Below are positions 40,068 to 48,503 of a DNA stretch of 64,000 nt, piece by piece (within the stretch, counting starts at the first letter, position 1; each line of letters begins with the position of its first letter). Source of the DNA: Mycolicibacterium sp. 018/SC-01/001 (lineage in GTDB: Bacteria; Actinomycetota; Actinomycetes; Mycobacteriales; Mycobacteriaceae); NCBI RefSeq assembly GCF_007096635.1, contig NZ_VKAA01000001.1:186001-250000 (forward strand), read 5' to 3'. Below the pieces are notes generated by a model. The model searched no databases. It was given only the letters and a program-made list of their open reading frames with translations, and was not told the origin of the DNA. Made by a program: the position numbers and the translations under genes.

Positions 40068-41320
40068 CGCGGGCTGAGCACCTCGACGCCGAGGTAGGGC
40101 ACCAGCGCCGCGGGCACCCGCACGCTGCCGTCGGGCTGCTGGTGGTTCTCCAGGATGGCGACCAGCCACCGGGTGGTCGCCAACGTTCCGTTCAGCGTCG
40201 CGGCGACCTGGGGCCTGCCGTTGTCGTCGCGGTAACGCACCGCCAACCGCCGGGCCTGGAACGTGGTGCAGTTCGAGGTCGAGGTCAGCTCGCGGTACGT
40301 CTGCTGGGTGGGCACCCAGGCTTCGCAGTCGAACTTGCGGGCCGCCGAGGACCCGAGGTCGCCGGCGGCGATGTCGATCACGCGGTAGGGCACCTCGATG
40401 TGGCCGAGCATCTGCCGCTGCCAGCCCAGCAGCCGCTCGTGCTCGGCCTCGGCGTCCTCGGGCTTGCAGTAGACGAAGCCCTCGATCTTGTCGAACTGGT
40501 GCACCCGGATGATGCCGCGCGTGTCCTTGCCGTAGCTGCCGGCTTCGCGCCGGAAGCAGGACGACCACCCGGCGTATCGGCGCGGACCGCCCGACAGATC
40601 GAGGATCTCGTCGGCGTGGTAGCCGGCCAGCGGCACCTCGGACGTGCCGACGAGGTAGAGGTCGTCGTCGGCGAGGTGGTAGACCTCGTCGGCGTGGGCG
40701 CCGAGGAACCCGGTGCCCGCCATGACCTCGGGCCGCACCAGCACCGGCGGGATCATCAGCGTGAAGCCGTTCTCGGTGGCGGTGCGGACCGCGAGCTGGA
40801 ACAGCGCCAGCTGCAGCAGCGCGCCGTACCCGGTGAGGAAGTAGAACCGCGAGCCCGACACCTTCGCGCCGCGGTCCATGTCGATGAGCCCCAGCGATTC
40901 GCCGAGGTCCAGGTGATCCTTGGGGTTCTCCAGTGCGGGGGGTTCGCCCACCGTGTCCAGCACCACGAACGCGTCCTCGCCGCCGGCAGGCACGCCGTCG
41001 ATGATCACGTTCGCGATCGCCATGTGCGCCGCGGTGAAGGCCTCCTCGGCCCGGTTCTGGGCGGCCTCGGCGGCGCGCACACGCTCGGCGAGCTCCTTGG
41101 CCGCGGCCAGCAGCGCCGGGCGCTCGTCGGGGGACGCCTTGCCGACGGCCTTGCTCGCGGTCTTCTGTTCGGCGCGCAGCGTGTCCGCTTCGGAGATGGC
41201 GGCGCGGCGGGCGGCATCGGCCTCGGCCAGCGCGTCGACGAGGCCGGGATCGTCACCGCGAGCCCGCTGGGATGCCCGCACCGCGTCGGGGTTGTCTCTC
41301 AGCACTTTCAGGTCGATCAC
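40064..41320 (-). CDS. serS: Seryl-tRNA synthetase
   Basis: 418 residues from GTG 41320 ([17 protein letters not shown]), the normal SerRS N terminus. The long antiparallel coiled-coil arm (about 25-105) is Ala/Glu/Arg-rich. Class II motif 2 [14 protein letters not shown] and motif 3 [15 protein letters not shown] are intact, as is the [10 protein letters not shown] serine pocket. Charges tRNA-Ser in the cytosol. It is convergent with, and overlaps by 4 bases, the small gene downstream. Confidence 0.98.
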   Translation of the reverse strand: MIDLKVLRDNPDAVRASQRARGDDPGLVDALAEADAARRAAISEADTLRAEQKTASKAVGKASPDERPALLAAAKELAERVRAAEAAQNRAEEAFTAAHMAIANVIIDGVPAGGEDAFVVLDTVGEPPALENPKDHLDLGESLGLIDMDRGAKVSGSRFYFLTGYGALLQLALFQLAVRTATENGFTLMIPPVLVRPEVMAGTGFLGAHADEVYHLADDDLYLVGTSEVPLAGYHADEILDLSGGPRRYAGWSSCFRREAGSYGKDTRGIIRVHQFDKIEGFVYCKPEDAEAEHERLLGWQRQMLGHIEVPYRVIDIAAGDLGSSAARKFDCEAWVPTQQTYRELTSTSNCTTFQARRLAVRYRDDNGRPQVAATLNGTLATTRWLVAILENHQQPDGSVRVPAALVPYLGVEVLSPR

Positions 41321-41414
41321 ATCGCGCCACCCTACGGGCCTGGGCGTCAGCCGCATAACGTTACAGCTGCATCACTTGTCACAGCACCTGACCCGCCTGC
41401 CACAATGGTGGGCA

Positions 41415-42818
41415 ATGTTTTCGTCGTCCCCGCCGCCTGCGCCGCCCGATCAGCCCGAGCTGCCCCCTCACTCCCCGCAGCCTCGTGCCGCCCGCTGGTG
41501 GCACAGCCTGCAGGCCGAGGGAACCCGCCGGGCCCTGCTGCTGACCGCATTGGGCGGCCTCCTGATCGCCGGCGTCATCACCGCGCTCCCGCAGGCCGAT
41601 CCGGCCGGCAGCCTCACCGCGAACTCGATCTCGCTGGGCTCACGCGGCAACGACACGTTCGATCATGCGAAGAGCGGCGACTGCCTGAACTGGCCGGAAC
41701 GCACCCCGGATGCCGCCGAGGTCGTCGACTGCACGGCTGAACACCGCTTCGAGGTGGCCGAGTCGGTCGACATGCGCACGTTCCCCGGCAGCGAGTACGG
41801 CCCCGACGCGGCGCCGCCGTCGACGGCACGCATCCAGCAGATCAGCCAGGAACAATGCACGGCAGCGGTGCGGCGCTACCTCGGCGCGAACTTCGACCCC
41901 AACAGCAAGTTCACGATCAGCATGCTGTGGTCCGGTGACAAGGCCTGGAAGCAGTCCGGCGAACGCCGCATGCTGTGCGGTCTGCAGCTGCCCGGACCGA
42001 ACAACCAGCAGCTCGCGTTCAGCGGCAAGGTGGCCGACATCGACCAGTCCAAGGTGTGGGCCGCCGGCACGTGCCTGGGCATCGATCCGACGACCAACCA
42101 GCCCACCGACATTCCCGTCGACTGTGCCGCCCCGCACTCGATGGAGGTCACCGGGTCGGTGAACCTCGCCGAGCGGTTCCCCGGAGCGCTTCCGCCGGAG
42201 CCCGACCAGGACGCGTTCATCAAGGACACCTGCACCAAGATGACCGACGCCTATCTGGCGCCGATCCCGTTGCGCAACACCACGCTGACCCTGATCTACA
42301 GCACGATCTCGCTGCCGAGCTGGTCGGCCGGCAGCCGGCAGGTGTCGTGCAGCATCGGCGCCACACTCGGTAACGGCGGTTGGTCGACACTGCTCAACAG
42401 TGCCAAGGGCCCGCTGATGATCAACGGGCAGCCGCCGGTTCCGCCGCCGGACATCCCCGAGGAACGGCTGAACCTGCCGCCGATCGAGGTGCCGCAGGTG
42501 CCGGACACGTCGTCGCAATCCAGCAGTTCGAGCAGCTCCGGCAGCTCCAGCTCCAGCTCGAGCTCCCAGTCCACGCAGTCCGACGACAGCGGCCAGCAGA
42601 CCCAGCACATGCCTCAGCTGACGCAGACCGCCGCGCCGACGGCCACTCAACAAACGCCGGCTCCCGATGTGCCGCCGGCGCAGGGCAACACGTTCCTCGG
42701 CGGACCGCCACCTCCGCCCGCCGCGCCCCCCGCCGACCAGGCGCCCCCGGCCGCACCCGCACCTGCACCCCCACCGGTCCTGCCGGGACCGGCGCTGCCG
42801 CCTCCGCCCAGCCCGTGA
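41415..42818 (+). CDS. Septum-formation-like membrane protein (Rv3835-like)
   Basis: 467 residues. A Pro-rich cytosolic N terminus and one membrane helix (ALLLTALGGLLIAGVITAL) are followed by an extracytoplasmic domain with paired cysteines (KSGDCLNWP, VVDCTAEHRFEV, GTCLGID, VDCAAPHSMEVTG) typical of the septum-formation family, apparently duplicated. The C-terminal third is low complexity: a poly-Ser block (about 362-385) and a Pro/Ala tail. The downstream metalloprotease gene overlaps its stop (TGATG). Confidence 0.87.
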   Translation: MFSSSPPPAPPDQPELPPHSPQPRAARWWHSLQAEGTRRALLLTALGGLLIAGVITALPQADPAGSLTANSISLGSRGNDTFDHAKSGDCLNWPERTPDAAEVVDCTAEHRFEVAESVDMRTFPGSEYGPDAAPPSTARIQQISQEQCTAAVRRYLGANFDPNSKFTISMLWSGDKAWKQSGERRMLCGLQLPGPNNQQLAFSGKVADIDQSKVWAAGTCLGIDPTTNQPTDIPVDCAAPHSMEVTGSVNLAERFPGALPPEPDQDAFIKDTCTKMTDAYLAPIPLRNTTLTLIYSTISLPSWSAGSRQVSCSIGATLGNGGWSTLLNSAKGPLMINGQPPVPPPDIPEERLNLPPIEVPQVPDTSSQSSSSSSSGSSSSSSSSQSTQSDDSGQQTQHMPQLTQTAAPTATQQTPAPDVPPAQGNTFLGGPPPPPAAPPADQAPPAAPAPAPPPVLPGPALPPPPSP

Positions 42819-43168
42819 TGGCCGTGCGGATGACTCCGCAGCGGTTCGACGAGCTGGTCGGCGATGCGCTCGACCTGATCCCCGCAGAGTTGGCCGCGGC
42901 GATCGACAACGTCGTGATCCTGGTGGAAGACCGCCATCCCGACGAGCCCGAGTTGCTCGGACTCTACGAGGGGGTGGCCCTCACGGAGCGTGACTCCTGG
43001 TATGCGGGTGCGCTGCCCGACACCATCACGATCTACCGCGACGCGTTGCTGGACATGTGCCACACCGACGCCGAGGTGGTCGACGAGGTCGCGATCACGG
43101 TGATCCACGAGATCGCGCACCACTTCGGCATCGACGACGACCGGCTGCACGAACTCGGCTGGGGCTGA
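42818..43168 (+). CDS. Metallopeptidase family protein (zincin-like, Rv3836-like)
   Basis: 116 residues, ATG 42818 within the previous stop. The HEIAHHFGI motif (His97, Glu98, His101) is an HExxH zinc site, and NVVILVEDRHPDE is the other family signature (DUF1025/MMP37-like zincins). Small, soluble; substrate unknown. Coupled translation with the septum-formation-like gene suggests co-function. Confidence 0.88.
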   Translation: MAVRMTPQRFDELVGDALDLIPAELAAAIDNVVILVEDRHPDEPELLGLYEGVALTERDSWYAGALPDTITIYRDALLDMCHTDAEVVDEVAITVIHEIAHHFGIDDDRLHELGWG

Positions 43169-43195
43169 ACGTCACTCGGGCGCGGCAACCCGATC

Positions 43196-43426
43196 ATGTC
43201 GGCGAACGGTGTTATGAACTACTGCATGAGCGATCAGTGCCGTGCCTGCGCGGCGGGTCTCGAGCACTGCCACGGTGCGCTGATCCACCACGCCTACCGT
43301 CGCGAGGAATGCACCGAGGACGGCTGCCTCGCCCCGCCGGCCGCCCACGACATGCACCTGGACTGCACCGCGGTCGGGTGCGCATGCGAGAACGTGGGTG
43401 CGGTGTCAGCCCATCGGGTCGGCTGA
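43196..43426 (+). CDS. Small cysteine/histidine-rich protein
   Basis: 66 to 76 residues depending on start (ATG 43196, 43214 or 43226). MSDQCRACAAGLEHCHGAL at 43226 looks like the true N terminus. Seven Cys and several His occur in pairs (QCRAC, EHCHG, EECTEDGC, DCTAVGCAC), which would suit zinc or iron binding. Composition differs sharply from random high-GC frames and supports coding. It overlaps the convergent phosphatase gene by 21 bases. Function unknown. Confidence 0.65.
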   Translation: MSANGVMNYCMSDQCRACAAGLEHCHGALIHHAYRREECTEDGCLAPPAAHDMHLDCTAVGCACENVGAVSAHRVG

Positions 43427-44089
43427 CGCGTCGACCGTCGTCACCGCAGCGTCCGGGCCGAACGGCGGCGTCAGCGCGCCCCACTGCAGGCAGCTCCACC
43501 GCCCATCGGTGACGGGTGCGAGCACCACCGTCTCGGTGTTGGCGAGGTGATGGTCGATCGCGAAGGTGCTGTCGACGCCCGCGAGCACCGCCGCCACCAG
43601 CCGGATGGCTGCACCGTGGCTGACGACGACGATGTCGCCGCCCCAGGCGTCGTCGTCGAGGTAGCGCATGCGCAGGTCGTCGAGCACCGGGACGTACCGA
43701 TCCAGCACCTGGTGGCCGGATTCCCCGCCGGGCAGGCGCACGTCGAGTTCGCCGTCGTGCCAGCGCCGATAGATCGCGTTGAACTCCTCGTGAGCGGCCT
43801 CATCGGCACGGTCTTCGAGGTCCCCGACCTGCACCTCGTGCAGACCGTCGAACTCCGCCGGTGGTTGCGGCGTCCCGATCGCGGTGCTGATGAGCTGCGC
43901 GGTCTGCACCGCGCGCGTCGCGATCGAATGCGCGATCAGACCTGGCGGCCGAACCAGCGAATCCGCGAACCCGCGGGCCTGCTCGCGACCCAACTCGGTC
44001 AGTTCGGCGCCCGGTGGCCGGGTGTCGAGACGCCGGGCCACGTTGCTGTGCGTCTGTCCGTGCCGCACCAGCACCAGCCGACCGCTCAC
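43406..44089 (-). CDS. Histidine phosphatase / phosphoglycerate mutase-like (Rv3837c-like)
   Basis: 227 residues from GTG 44089, coupled to the pheA stop (GTGA). N-terminal LVLVRHGQTHSN gives the phospho-accepting histidine; the second catalytic His is in VVVSHGAAIRLV. The protein is a broad phosphatase of branch 1 rather than a true glycolytic mutase. The frame upstream of GTG 44089 overlaps pheA and is not coding. Confidence 0.9.
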   Translation of the reverse strand: MSGRLVLVRHGQTHSNVARRLDTRPPGAELTELGREQARGFADSLVRPPGLIAHSIATRAVQTAQLISTAIGTPQPPAEFDGLHEVQVGDLEDRADEAAHEEFNAIYRRWHDGELDVRLPGGESGHQVLDRYVPVLDDLRMRYLDDDAWGGDIVVVSHGAAIRLVAAVLAGVDSTFAIDHHLANTETVVLAPVTDGRWSCLQWGALTPPFGPDAAVTTVDASADPMG

Positions 44090-45003
44090 AGCGTGCCCTC
44101 CCGCAGTCGAGCCAACCAAGCCGTTGCCTCGTCGGTCGTCGGCGGCGGCGCCCCGACCGGCTCGCCGGTGGGCCACGACCCCAGGTAGCGCACGTCCGCG
44201 CACCGGCGGTGCAGCGCACGCAAGGCCTCGGCCACCGGGGCGTCGTCGATGTGCCCCACGAAGTCCAGGAAGAACATGTAGGTGCCCAATTCCGTTCTGG
44301 TGGGCCGTGATTCGATACGAGTGAGGTCGATGTCGCGGACGGCCAGTTCGGTCATCGCCATCACCAGCGAGCCCGGCTCGTTCGCGAGTCGGAGCACGAC
44401 TGACGTCCGATCGGCGCCGGTGCGCGACGGCGGCACGGCGGGCGCGCCCACGAGGACGAAGCGGGTGCGGGCGTTCGGTTCGTCGACGACACCGGCAGCC
44501 AGCGCGGCCAGTCCGTTCCGCTGGGCGGCCAGCGCCGTGGTGACAGCGGCATCGGCGCGGCCGGCGGCGACCTCGGCGGCGGCGGCGGCGTTGGAGAGCG
44601 CCGGCAGCAGCGTCGCGTCGGGCAGGTTGTCGGCCAACCACTTCCGGACTTGGGCGGTGGCGATCGGGAACGCCGCCACGGTGCGCACCGCGGCCGGTGC
44701 GACGCCGGGCTGCACGGCAACCGTGAAGGAGATGTCGAGGGTGGCTTCGGCGAAGATCTGCACCGGCGGCCCGTCGGCGAGGCTGTCCAGCGTCGGCAGG
44801 ACCGATCCCTCGATGGAGTTCTCGATCGGGACGCACGCGAAATCCGCGTCCCGCGAGCGCACGGCGGCGACCGCTGCGGGCGTGCTGTCGGTGGCGATGC
44901 GGGTCACGGAGCCCGGGACCGGGACCAGGCCCCCGGTTTCGAGCGCACGTAATGCCGCCTCGCTGAACGTGCCCTCAGGGCCGAGATAAGCGATGCGGGA
45001 CAC
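44086..45003 (-). CDS. pheA: Prephenate dehydratase
   Basis: 305 residues. Converts prephenate to phenylpyruvate in phenylalanine synthesis. N-terminal RIAYLGPEGTFSEAA and the catalytic Thr in NARTRFVLVG are present. The C-terminal ACT domain shows NEPGSLVMAMTELAVRDIDL and the phenylalanine-binding IESRPTRTELGTYMFF. Start GTG 45003. The gap to the divergent DUF2470 gene is 105 bases. Confidence 0.96.
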   Translation of the reverse strand: MSRIAYLGPEGTFSEAALRALETGGLVPVPGSVTRIATDSTPAAVAAVRSRDADFACVPIENSIEGSVLPTLDSLADGPPVQIFAEATLDISFTVAVQPGVAPAAVRTVAAFPIATAQVRKWLADNLPDATLLPALSNAAAAAEVAAGRADAAVTTALAAQRNGLAALAAGVVDEPNARTRFVLVGAPAVPPSRTGADRTSVVLRLANEPGSLVMAMTELAVRDIDLTRIESRPTRTELGTYMFFLDFVGHIDDAPVAEALRALHRRCADVRYLGSWPTGEPVGAPPPTTDEATAWLARLREGTL

Positions 45004-45076
45004 GCGGTCAGCCTATCGGGTGGTCCTGGTTGGCCTGGTCGGCGGCGGAAAGCCTTGCGGATGCCACCGACCTTGA

Positions 45077-45095
45077 TTAAGTTAGCCTCACCTAA
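45077..45095 (+). promoter_or_regulatory. IdeR (iron-dependent regulator) box
   Basis: TTAAGTTAGCCTCACCTAA matches the 19-bp IdeR consensus TTAGGTTAGSCTAACCTAA at 16 positions. It ends 13 bases before ATG 45109 and just before the GGGAGG ribosome binding site, so bound IdeR would affect transcription start or elongation. M. tuberculosis Rv3839 is also reported as IdeR-linked (recollection). Confidence 0.8.
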
Positions 45096-45108
45096 CTTGG
45101 GAGGCGTG

Positions 45109-45891
45109 ATGGCAGTGCAGGCAGCGACAAAGACACCGACGACGGCCGAGCGGATTCGCAGCGCGTGTGCGCGCGGCACCGCGGCGATGGTTGCCACCGA
45201 CGGCCTCGACCCCACCCCCACCCCGATGATCCACCTCCTGTGCGACGGGTCGGTCGCCCTGACCGTCCCCGCTACGGGGGCGCTGGCGTCGACCGTCACC
45301 ACCGCCGGTGCGGCCGGGGTCCACGCGGTGCTCGAACTCACCGACTATGCGCCGCTGGCGCTGCGTGAACCCGTCCGCTCGCTGGTGTGGATCCAGGGCC
45401 GGTTGTGGACGATCCCGGATCGCGACGTGCCCGCGATGCTCGATCTGATCGCCGCGTCGAACCCCCATCCCGCCTTGCTCGAGGTGAACAGCGCCACCGA
45501 CCAGGACGTGTTGATGCGCCTCGACATCGAATCGGTGGTCGCCGCGGATTCGACCGGCGCCGAGTCGATTCCGGTGAGCAGCCTGCTGGGCGCGCGCCCG
45601 GATCCGTTCTGCACGATGGAAGCGGCGTGGCTGCAGCATCTGGAGGCGCAACACCGCGACGTGGTCGACAGACTGGCGAGCCGGTTGCCCGGCGCGCTGC
45701 GCAACGGCCACGTGCGCCCCCTCGGGCTGGATCGCTACGGCGTCGCCCTGCGCGTCGAATCCGCCGACGGTGACCACGACGTCCGACTGCCCTTTCCGCA
45801 GCCCGTCGACGACGTGACCGGACTGAGCCGGGCCATCCGCATCCTGATGGGCTGCCCGTTCCTCAACGGTCTGCGGGCCCGCCGCATCTGA
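45109..45891 (+). CDS. DUF2470-type protein, IdeR-controlled (Rv3839-like)
   Basis: 260 residues from ATG 45109, chosen because GGGAGG lies 5-10 bases upstream. The N-terminal part resembles flavin-reductase-like split-barrel/DUF2470 proteins linked to heme utilisation (AERIRSACARGTAAMVATDG, CTMEAAWLQHLEAQHRDVV, DRYGVALRVES, DVRLPFPQPV). With an IdeR box in front, a role in iron or heme metabolism is likely. No signal or membrane segment. Confidence 0.85.
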   Translation: MAVQAATKTPTTAERIRSACARGTAAMVATDGLDPTPTPMIHLLCDGSVALTVPATGALASTVTTAGAAGVHAVLELTDYAPLALREPVRSLVWIQGRLWTIPDRDVPAMLDLIAASNPHPALLEVNSATDQDVLMRLDIESVVAADSTGAESIPVSSLLGARPDPFCTMEAAWLQHLEAQHRDVVDRLASRLPGALRNGHVRPLGLDRYGVALRVESADGDHDVRLPFPQPVDDVTGLSRAIRILMGCPFLNGLRARRI

Positions 45892-45925
45892 CACCCTCAC
45901 CGGCAGCACCGCTACCGTAGCTGCG

Positions 45926-46684
45926 GTGAGCGAACCGCCGACCGAAGCGCAGCGGCGCGCCCTGCGCATCGAGATCGCGGTGGTGCTCGCCGTGACGTTC
46001 GGGCTCAGCGGCTACACGGCGCTGCTGCGGTTGATCGAGGCCGTCCTGCTCGGCCTGTCGGGGCAGACGGTCGCGCTGAATCCCCGGCGCTCGCCGTTCA
46101 GCCTGATCGACCTCGGCCTCAACCTGGCCGGCCTGTTCCAGCTGCTGGCCTGGGGCGGGCTCGCGATCTACCTGCTGTGGCGCACCGGGGAGGGCCCCGC
46201 ACGCATCGGCCTGACCCGGTTCCGTTGGCGCACAGACTTTCTCGGCGGCATCGGACTCGCTCTGGCGATCGGGGTGCCCGGGCTGGCGCTCTACCAGCTC
46301 GCCCGCATCCTGGGAATCAACGCGTCGGTGGAACCGGCCGAGCTCAACGACACGTGGTGGCGCATCCCGGTCCTGCTGCTGCTGTCGTTCGGCAACGGCT
46401 GGGCCGAGGAGGTGGTGGTCGTGGGCTTTCTGCTGACGCGGCTACGCCAACTGCAGGTCAACCCCTGGATCGCGCTCGCCCTGTCGAGCGTGCTGCGCGG
46501 CATCTACCACCTGTACCAGGGCTTCGGGGCGGGACTCGGCAACGTCGCGATGGGACTGGTCTTCGGCTACGCATGGCAGCGGACCGGTCGGCTCTGGCCC
46601 CTCATCGTGGCCCACACGCTGATCGACGCCGTCGCATTCGTCGGGTACTCGCTGTTGGCCGGTCGATTGACCTGGCTGCAGTAG
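45926..46684 (+). CDS. CPBP-family intramembrane metalloprotease
   Basis: 252 residues, seven or eight membrane helices. CPBP (Abi) motifs: WAEEVVVVGFLLTRLRQL (paired Glu), RGIYHLYQGFGAG and HTLIDAVAFVG. The usual Arg of EExxxR is replaced, as in many actinobacterial members. Intramembrane protease or prenyl-endopeptidase-like; substrate unknown. It starts at GTG 45926, 34 bases after the DUF2470 gene and 9 before the LCP gene. Confidence 0.88.
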   Translation: MSEPPTEAQRRALRIEIAVVLAVTFGLSGYTALLRLIEAVLLGLSGQTVALNPRRSPFSLIDLGLNLAGLFQLLAWGGLAIYLLWRTGEGPARIGLTRFRWRTDFLGGIGLALAIGVPGLALYQLARILGINASVEPAELNDTWWRIPVLLLLSFGNGWAEEVVVVGFLLTRLRQLQVNPWIALALSSVLRGIYHLYQGFGAGLGNVAMGLVFGYAWQRTGRLWPLIVAHTLIDAVAFVGYSLLAGRLTWLQ

Positions 46685-46693
46685 GTTCTTGCT

Positions 46694-47674
46694 GTGACCG
46701 ACGAGCGGCCGCCGCGTCGCGTCGGGCGCTGGCTACGCCTGATCCCGGTCGTGCTGCTGGTGGCGGTCGTCGCGCTGATCGGTGCCGGTGTCTGGATCGA
46801 CACCTCACTGCACCGCGTCCCCGCCCTGGCCGACTACGCGGACCGGCCCGCGCAGGGCGCCGGAACGACGTGGCTGCTGCTGGGGTCGGACAGCCGCTCC
46901 GACCTGACCCCTGAACAGCAGGCCGACCTGTCGACGGGCGGCGACCTCGGTAACAGCCGCACCGACACGATCCTTCTCGTTCACGTGCCCGGCCTCGGCT
47001 CGAGCACCCCTGCGACGATGGTGTCCATCCCCCGCGATTCCTACGTACCGATCCCGGGTCACGACAGCGACAAGATCAACGCCGCCTTCGCCCTCGGCGG
47101 CCCGTCGTTGCTGACCCAGACCGTCGAAGAAGCCACGGGGCTGCGCATCGACCACTACGCGGAGATCGGTTTCGGCGGCTTCGCCGGTCTCGTCGACGCG
47201 GTCGGTGGTGTCACCGTCTGCCCGCCGGAGCCGATCGACGATCCGCTGGCCGGTATCGACTTGCCCGCCGGCTGCCAGCACGTGGACGGTCAGCAGGCGC
47301 TCGGGTTCGTCCGCAGCCGCGCCACGCCGCGCGCCGACCTCGACAGGATGGCCAATCAGCGGGCGTTCATGTCCACGCTGGTGCACCGCGCCGTCAGCCC
47401 GTCGGTGCTGCTCAACCCGCTGCGCTGGTATCCGATGATCACCGCGGCGGCCGACACCGTCACCGTCGACGACGGTGACCACGTCTGGGATCTCGCGCGG
47501 CTGGGCTGGGCCTTGCGCGGCGACCTGCAGACCATCACGGTGCCGATCGGCGAGTTCACCGAGAACGGCTCGGGCTCGATCGTCGTGTGGGACACCGACG
47601 CCGCGCAGCAGTTGTTCTCGGCGTTGGCCTCGGATGCGCAGATACCTCAGGACGTGCTGGACGCCCCATCCTGA
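46694..47674 (+). CDS. LytR-CpsA-Psr (LCP) family protein (Rv3840-like)
   Basis: 326 residues. A short basic N terminus and one membrane helix (LIPVVLLVAVVALIGAGVWI) precede the extracellular LCP domain: LLLGSDSR, GNSRTDTILLVHV, SIPRDSYVPIPG, DKINAAFALGG, GFVRSRATPRADLDRMANQ. These residues bind polyprenyl pyrophosphate and metal. LCP enzymes ligate glycopolymers such as arabinogalactan to peptidoglycan. The older label as a transcriptional regulator is not supported by sequence. Confidence 0.93.
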   Translation: MTDERPPRRVGRWLRLIPVVLLVAVVALIGAGVWIDTSLHRVPALADYADRPAQGAGTTWLLLGSDSRSDLTPEQQADLSTGGDLGNSRTDTILLVHVPGLGSSTPATMVSIPRDSYVPIPGHDSDKINAAFALGGPSLLTQTVEEATGLRIDHYAEIGFGGFAGLVDAVGGVTVCPPEPIDDPLAGIDLPAGCQHVDGQQALGFVRSRATPRADLDRMANQRAFMSTLVHRAVSPSVLLNPLRWYPMITAAADTVTVDDGDHVWDLARLGWALRGDLQTITVPIGEFTENGSGSIVVWDTDAAQQLFSALASDAQIPQDVLDAPS

Positions 47675-47677
47675 CGA

Positions 47678-48499
47678 TCAGTCGCGGCCCGCGCCTGTCA
47701 ACCCGTTCTGCAGCCAGTCCTTGGTCCGGCCGGGATGGTTGGTCGCGATCCACGCCACCCCGAGGTCACGGCAGTACTGCACGTCCTCGTAGTGGTCGAC
47801 GGTCCAGCAGTACAGCGCCCGGCCTTGCGCAGCAGCCCGATCCACCAGCTCCGGATGCTCACGCAGCGTCGCGATCGAGGGTCCGACCGCGGTCGCACCC
47901 ACGGTCGTCGCCGCGCTGCCCCCGAGGAACCGCGACGCCTCGCCCAGCAGCACCGTCGGCAGCAGCGGCGCCGCGCGGCGAATCCGCCACACCGCCGCCG
48001 CGGAGAACGACATCACCACGGCGCGGGACAGATCCGCCGACGCGGGCGACGCAATGCCGTACCGGTGCAGCAGCGCCAGCACCTTGCTCTCCACCAGCGC
48101 GCCGTAGCGGACGGGGTGTTTGGTTTCGATGAACATCTTCACCGGCCGGTTCCAGTCGAGGACCAGCGCCACCAGGTCGTCGAGGGTGAGCAAGCCGGTG
48201 TCGCCCTGGCTGCCGTCCGCGCGCCAGCTCGGATGCCACGAGCCGTAGTCCAACTCGCGCAGTTGCGCCAGAGTCATCTCGCTGACCAGTCCGTTGCCGG
48301 TCGAGGTGCGGTCCAGCTTGCGGTCGTGCACGCAGACCAGGTGCCCGTCGCGGGTCAGCCGGACATCGCATTCCACCGCGTCGGCACCCTCGTCCAGCGC
48401 CCGCTCGTAGGCCGCCCTGGTGTGCTCGGGAAGGTCGGCCGAGGCGCCACGGTGAGCCACCACGAACGGGTGGCCGTCGGACACCCCGCCGGAACTCAT
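47678..48499 (-). CDS. glpQ1: Glycerophosphodiester phosphodiesterase
   Basis: 273 residues from ATG 48499. GDPD motifs VAHRGASADLPEHT and VECDVRLTRDGHLVCVHD are present; the second shows the metal-binding Glu/Asp pair, and IETKHP follows. Hydrolyses glycerophosphodiesters to glycerol-3-phosphate. No signal peptide is visible. It follows the LCP gene convergently, with 3 bases between stops. In M. tuberculosis bfrB lies here (Rv3841), so bfrB is missing at this place. Confidence 0.93.
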   Translation of the reverse strand: MSSGGVSDGHPFVVAHRGASADLPEHTRAAYERALDEGADAVECDVRLTRDGHLVCVHDRKLDRTSTGNGLVSEMTLAQLRELDYGSWHPSWRADGSQGDTGLLTLDDLVALVLDWNRPVKMFIETKHPVRYGALVESKVLALLHRYGIASPASADLSRAVVMSFSAAAVWRIRRAAPLLPTVLLGEASRFLGGSAATTVGATAVGPSIATLREHPELVDRAAAQGRALYCWTVDHYEDVQYCRDLGVAWIATNHPGRTKDWLQNGLTGAGRD

Positions 48500-48503
48500 A
48501 CCG

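Noticed and set aside
46694..47674. Transcriptional regulator (old LytR label)
   Set aside because: The protein has a membrane anchor and an LCP domain and no DNA-binding motif.
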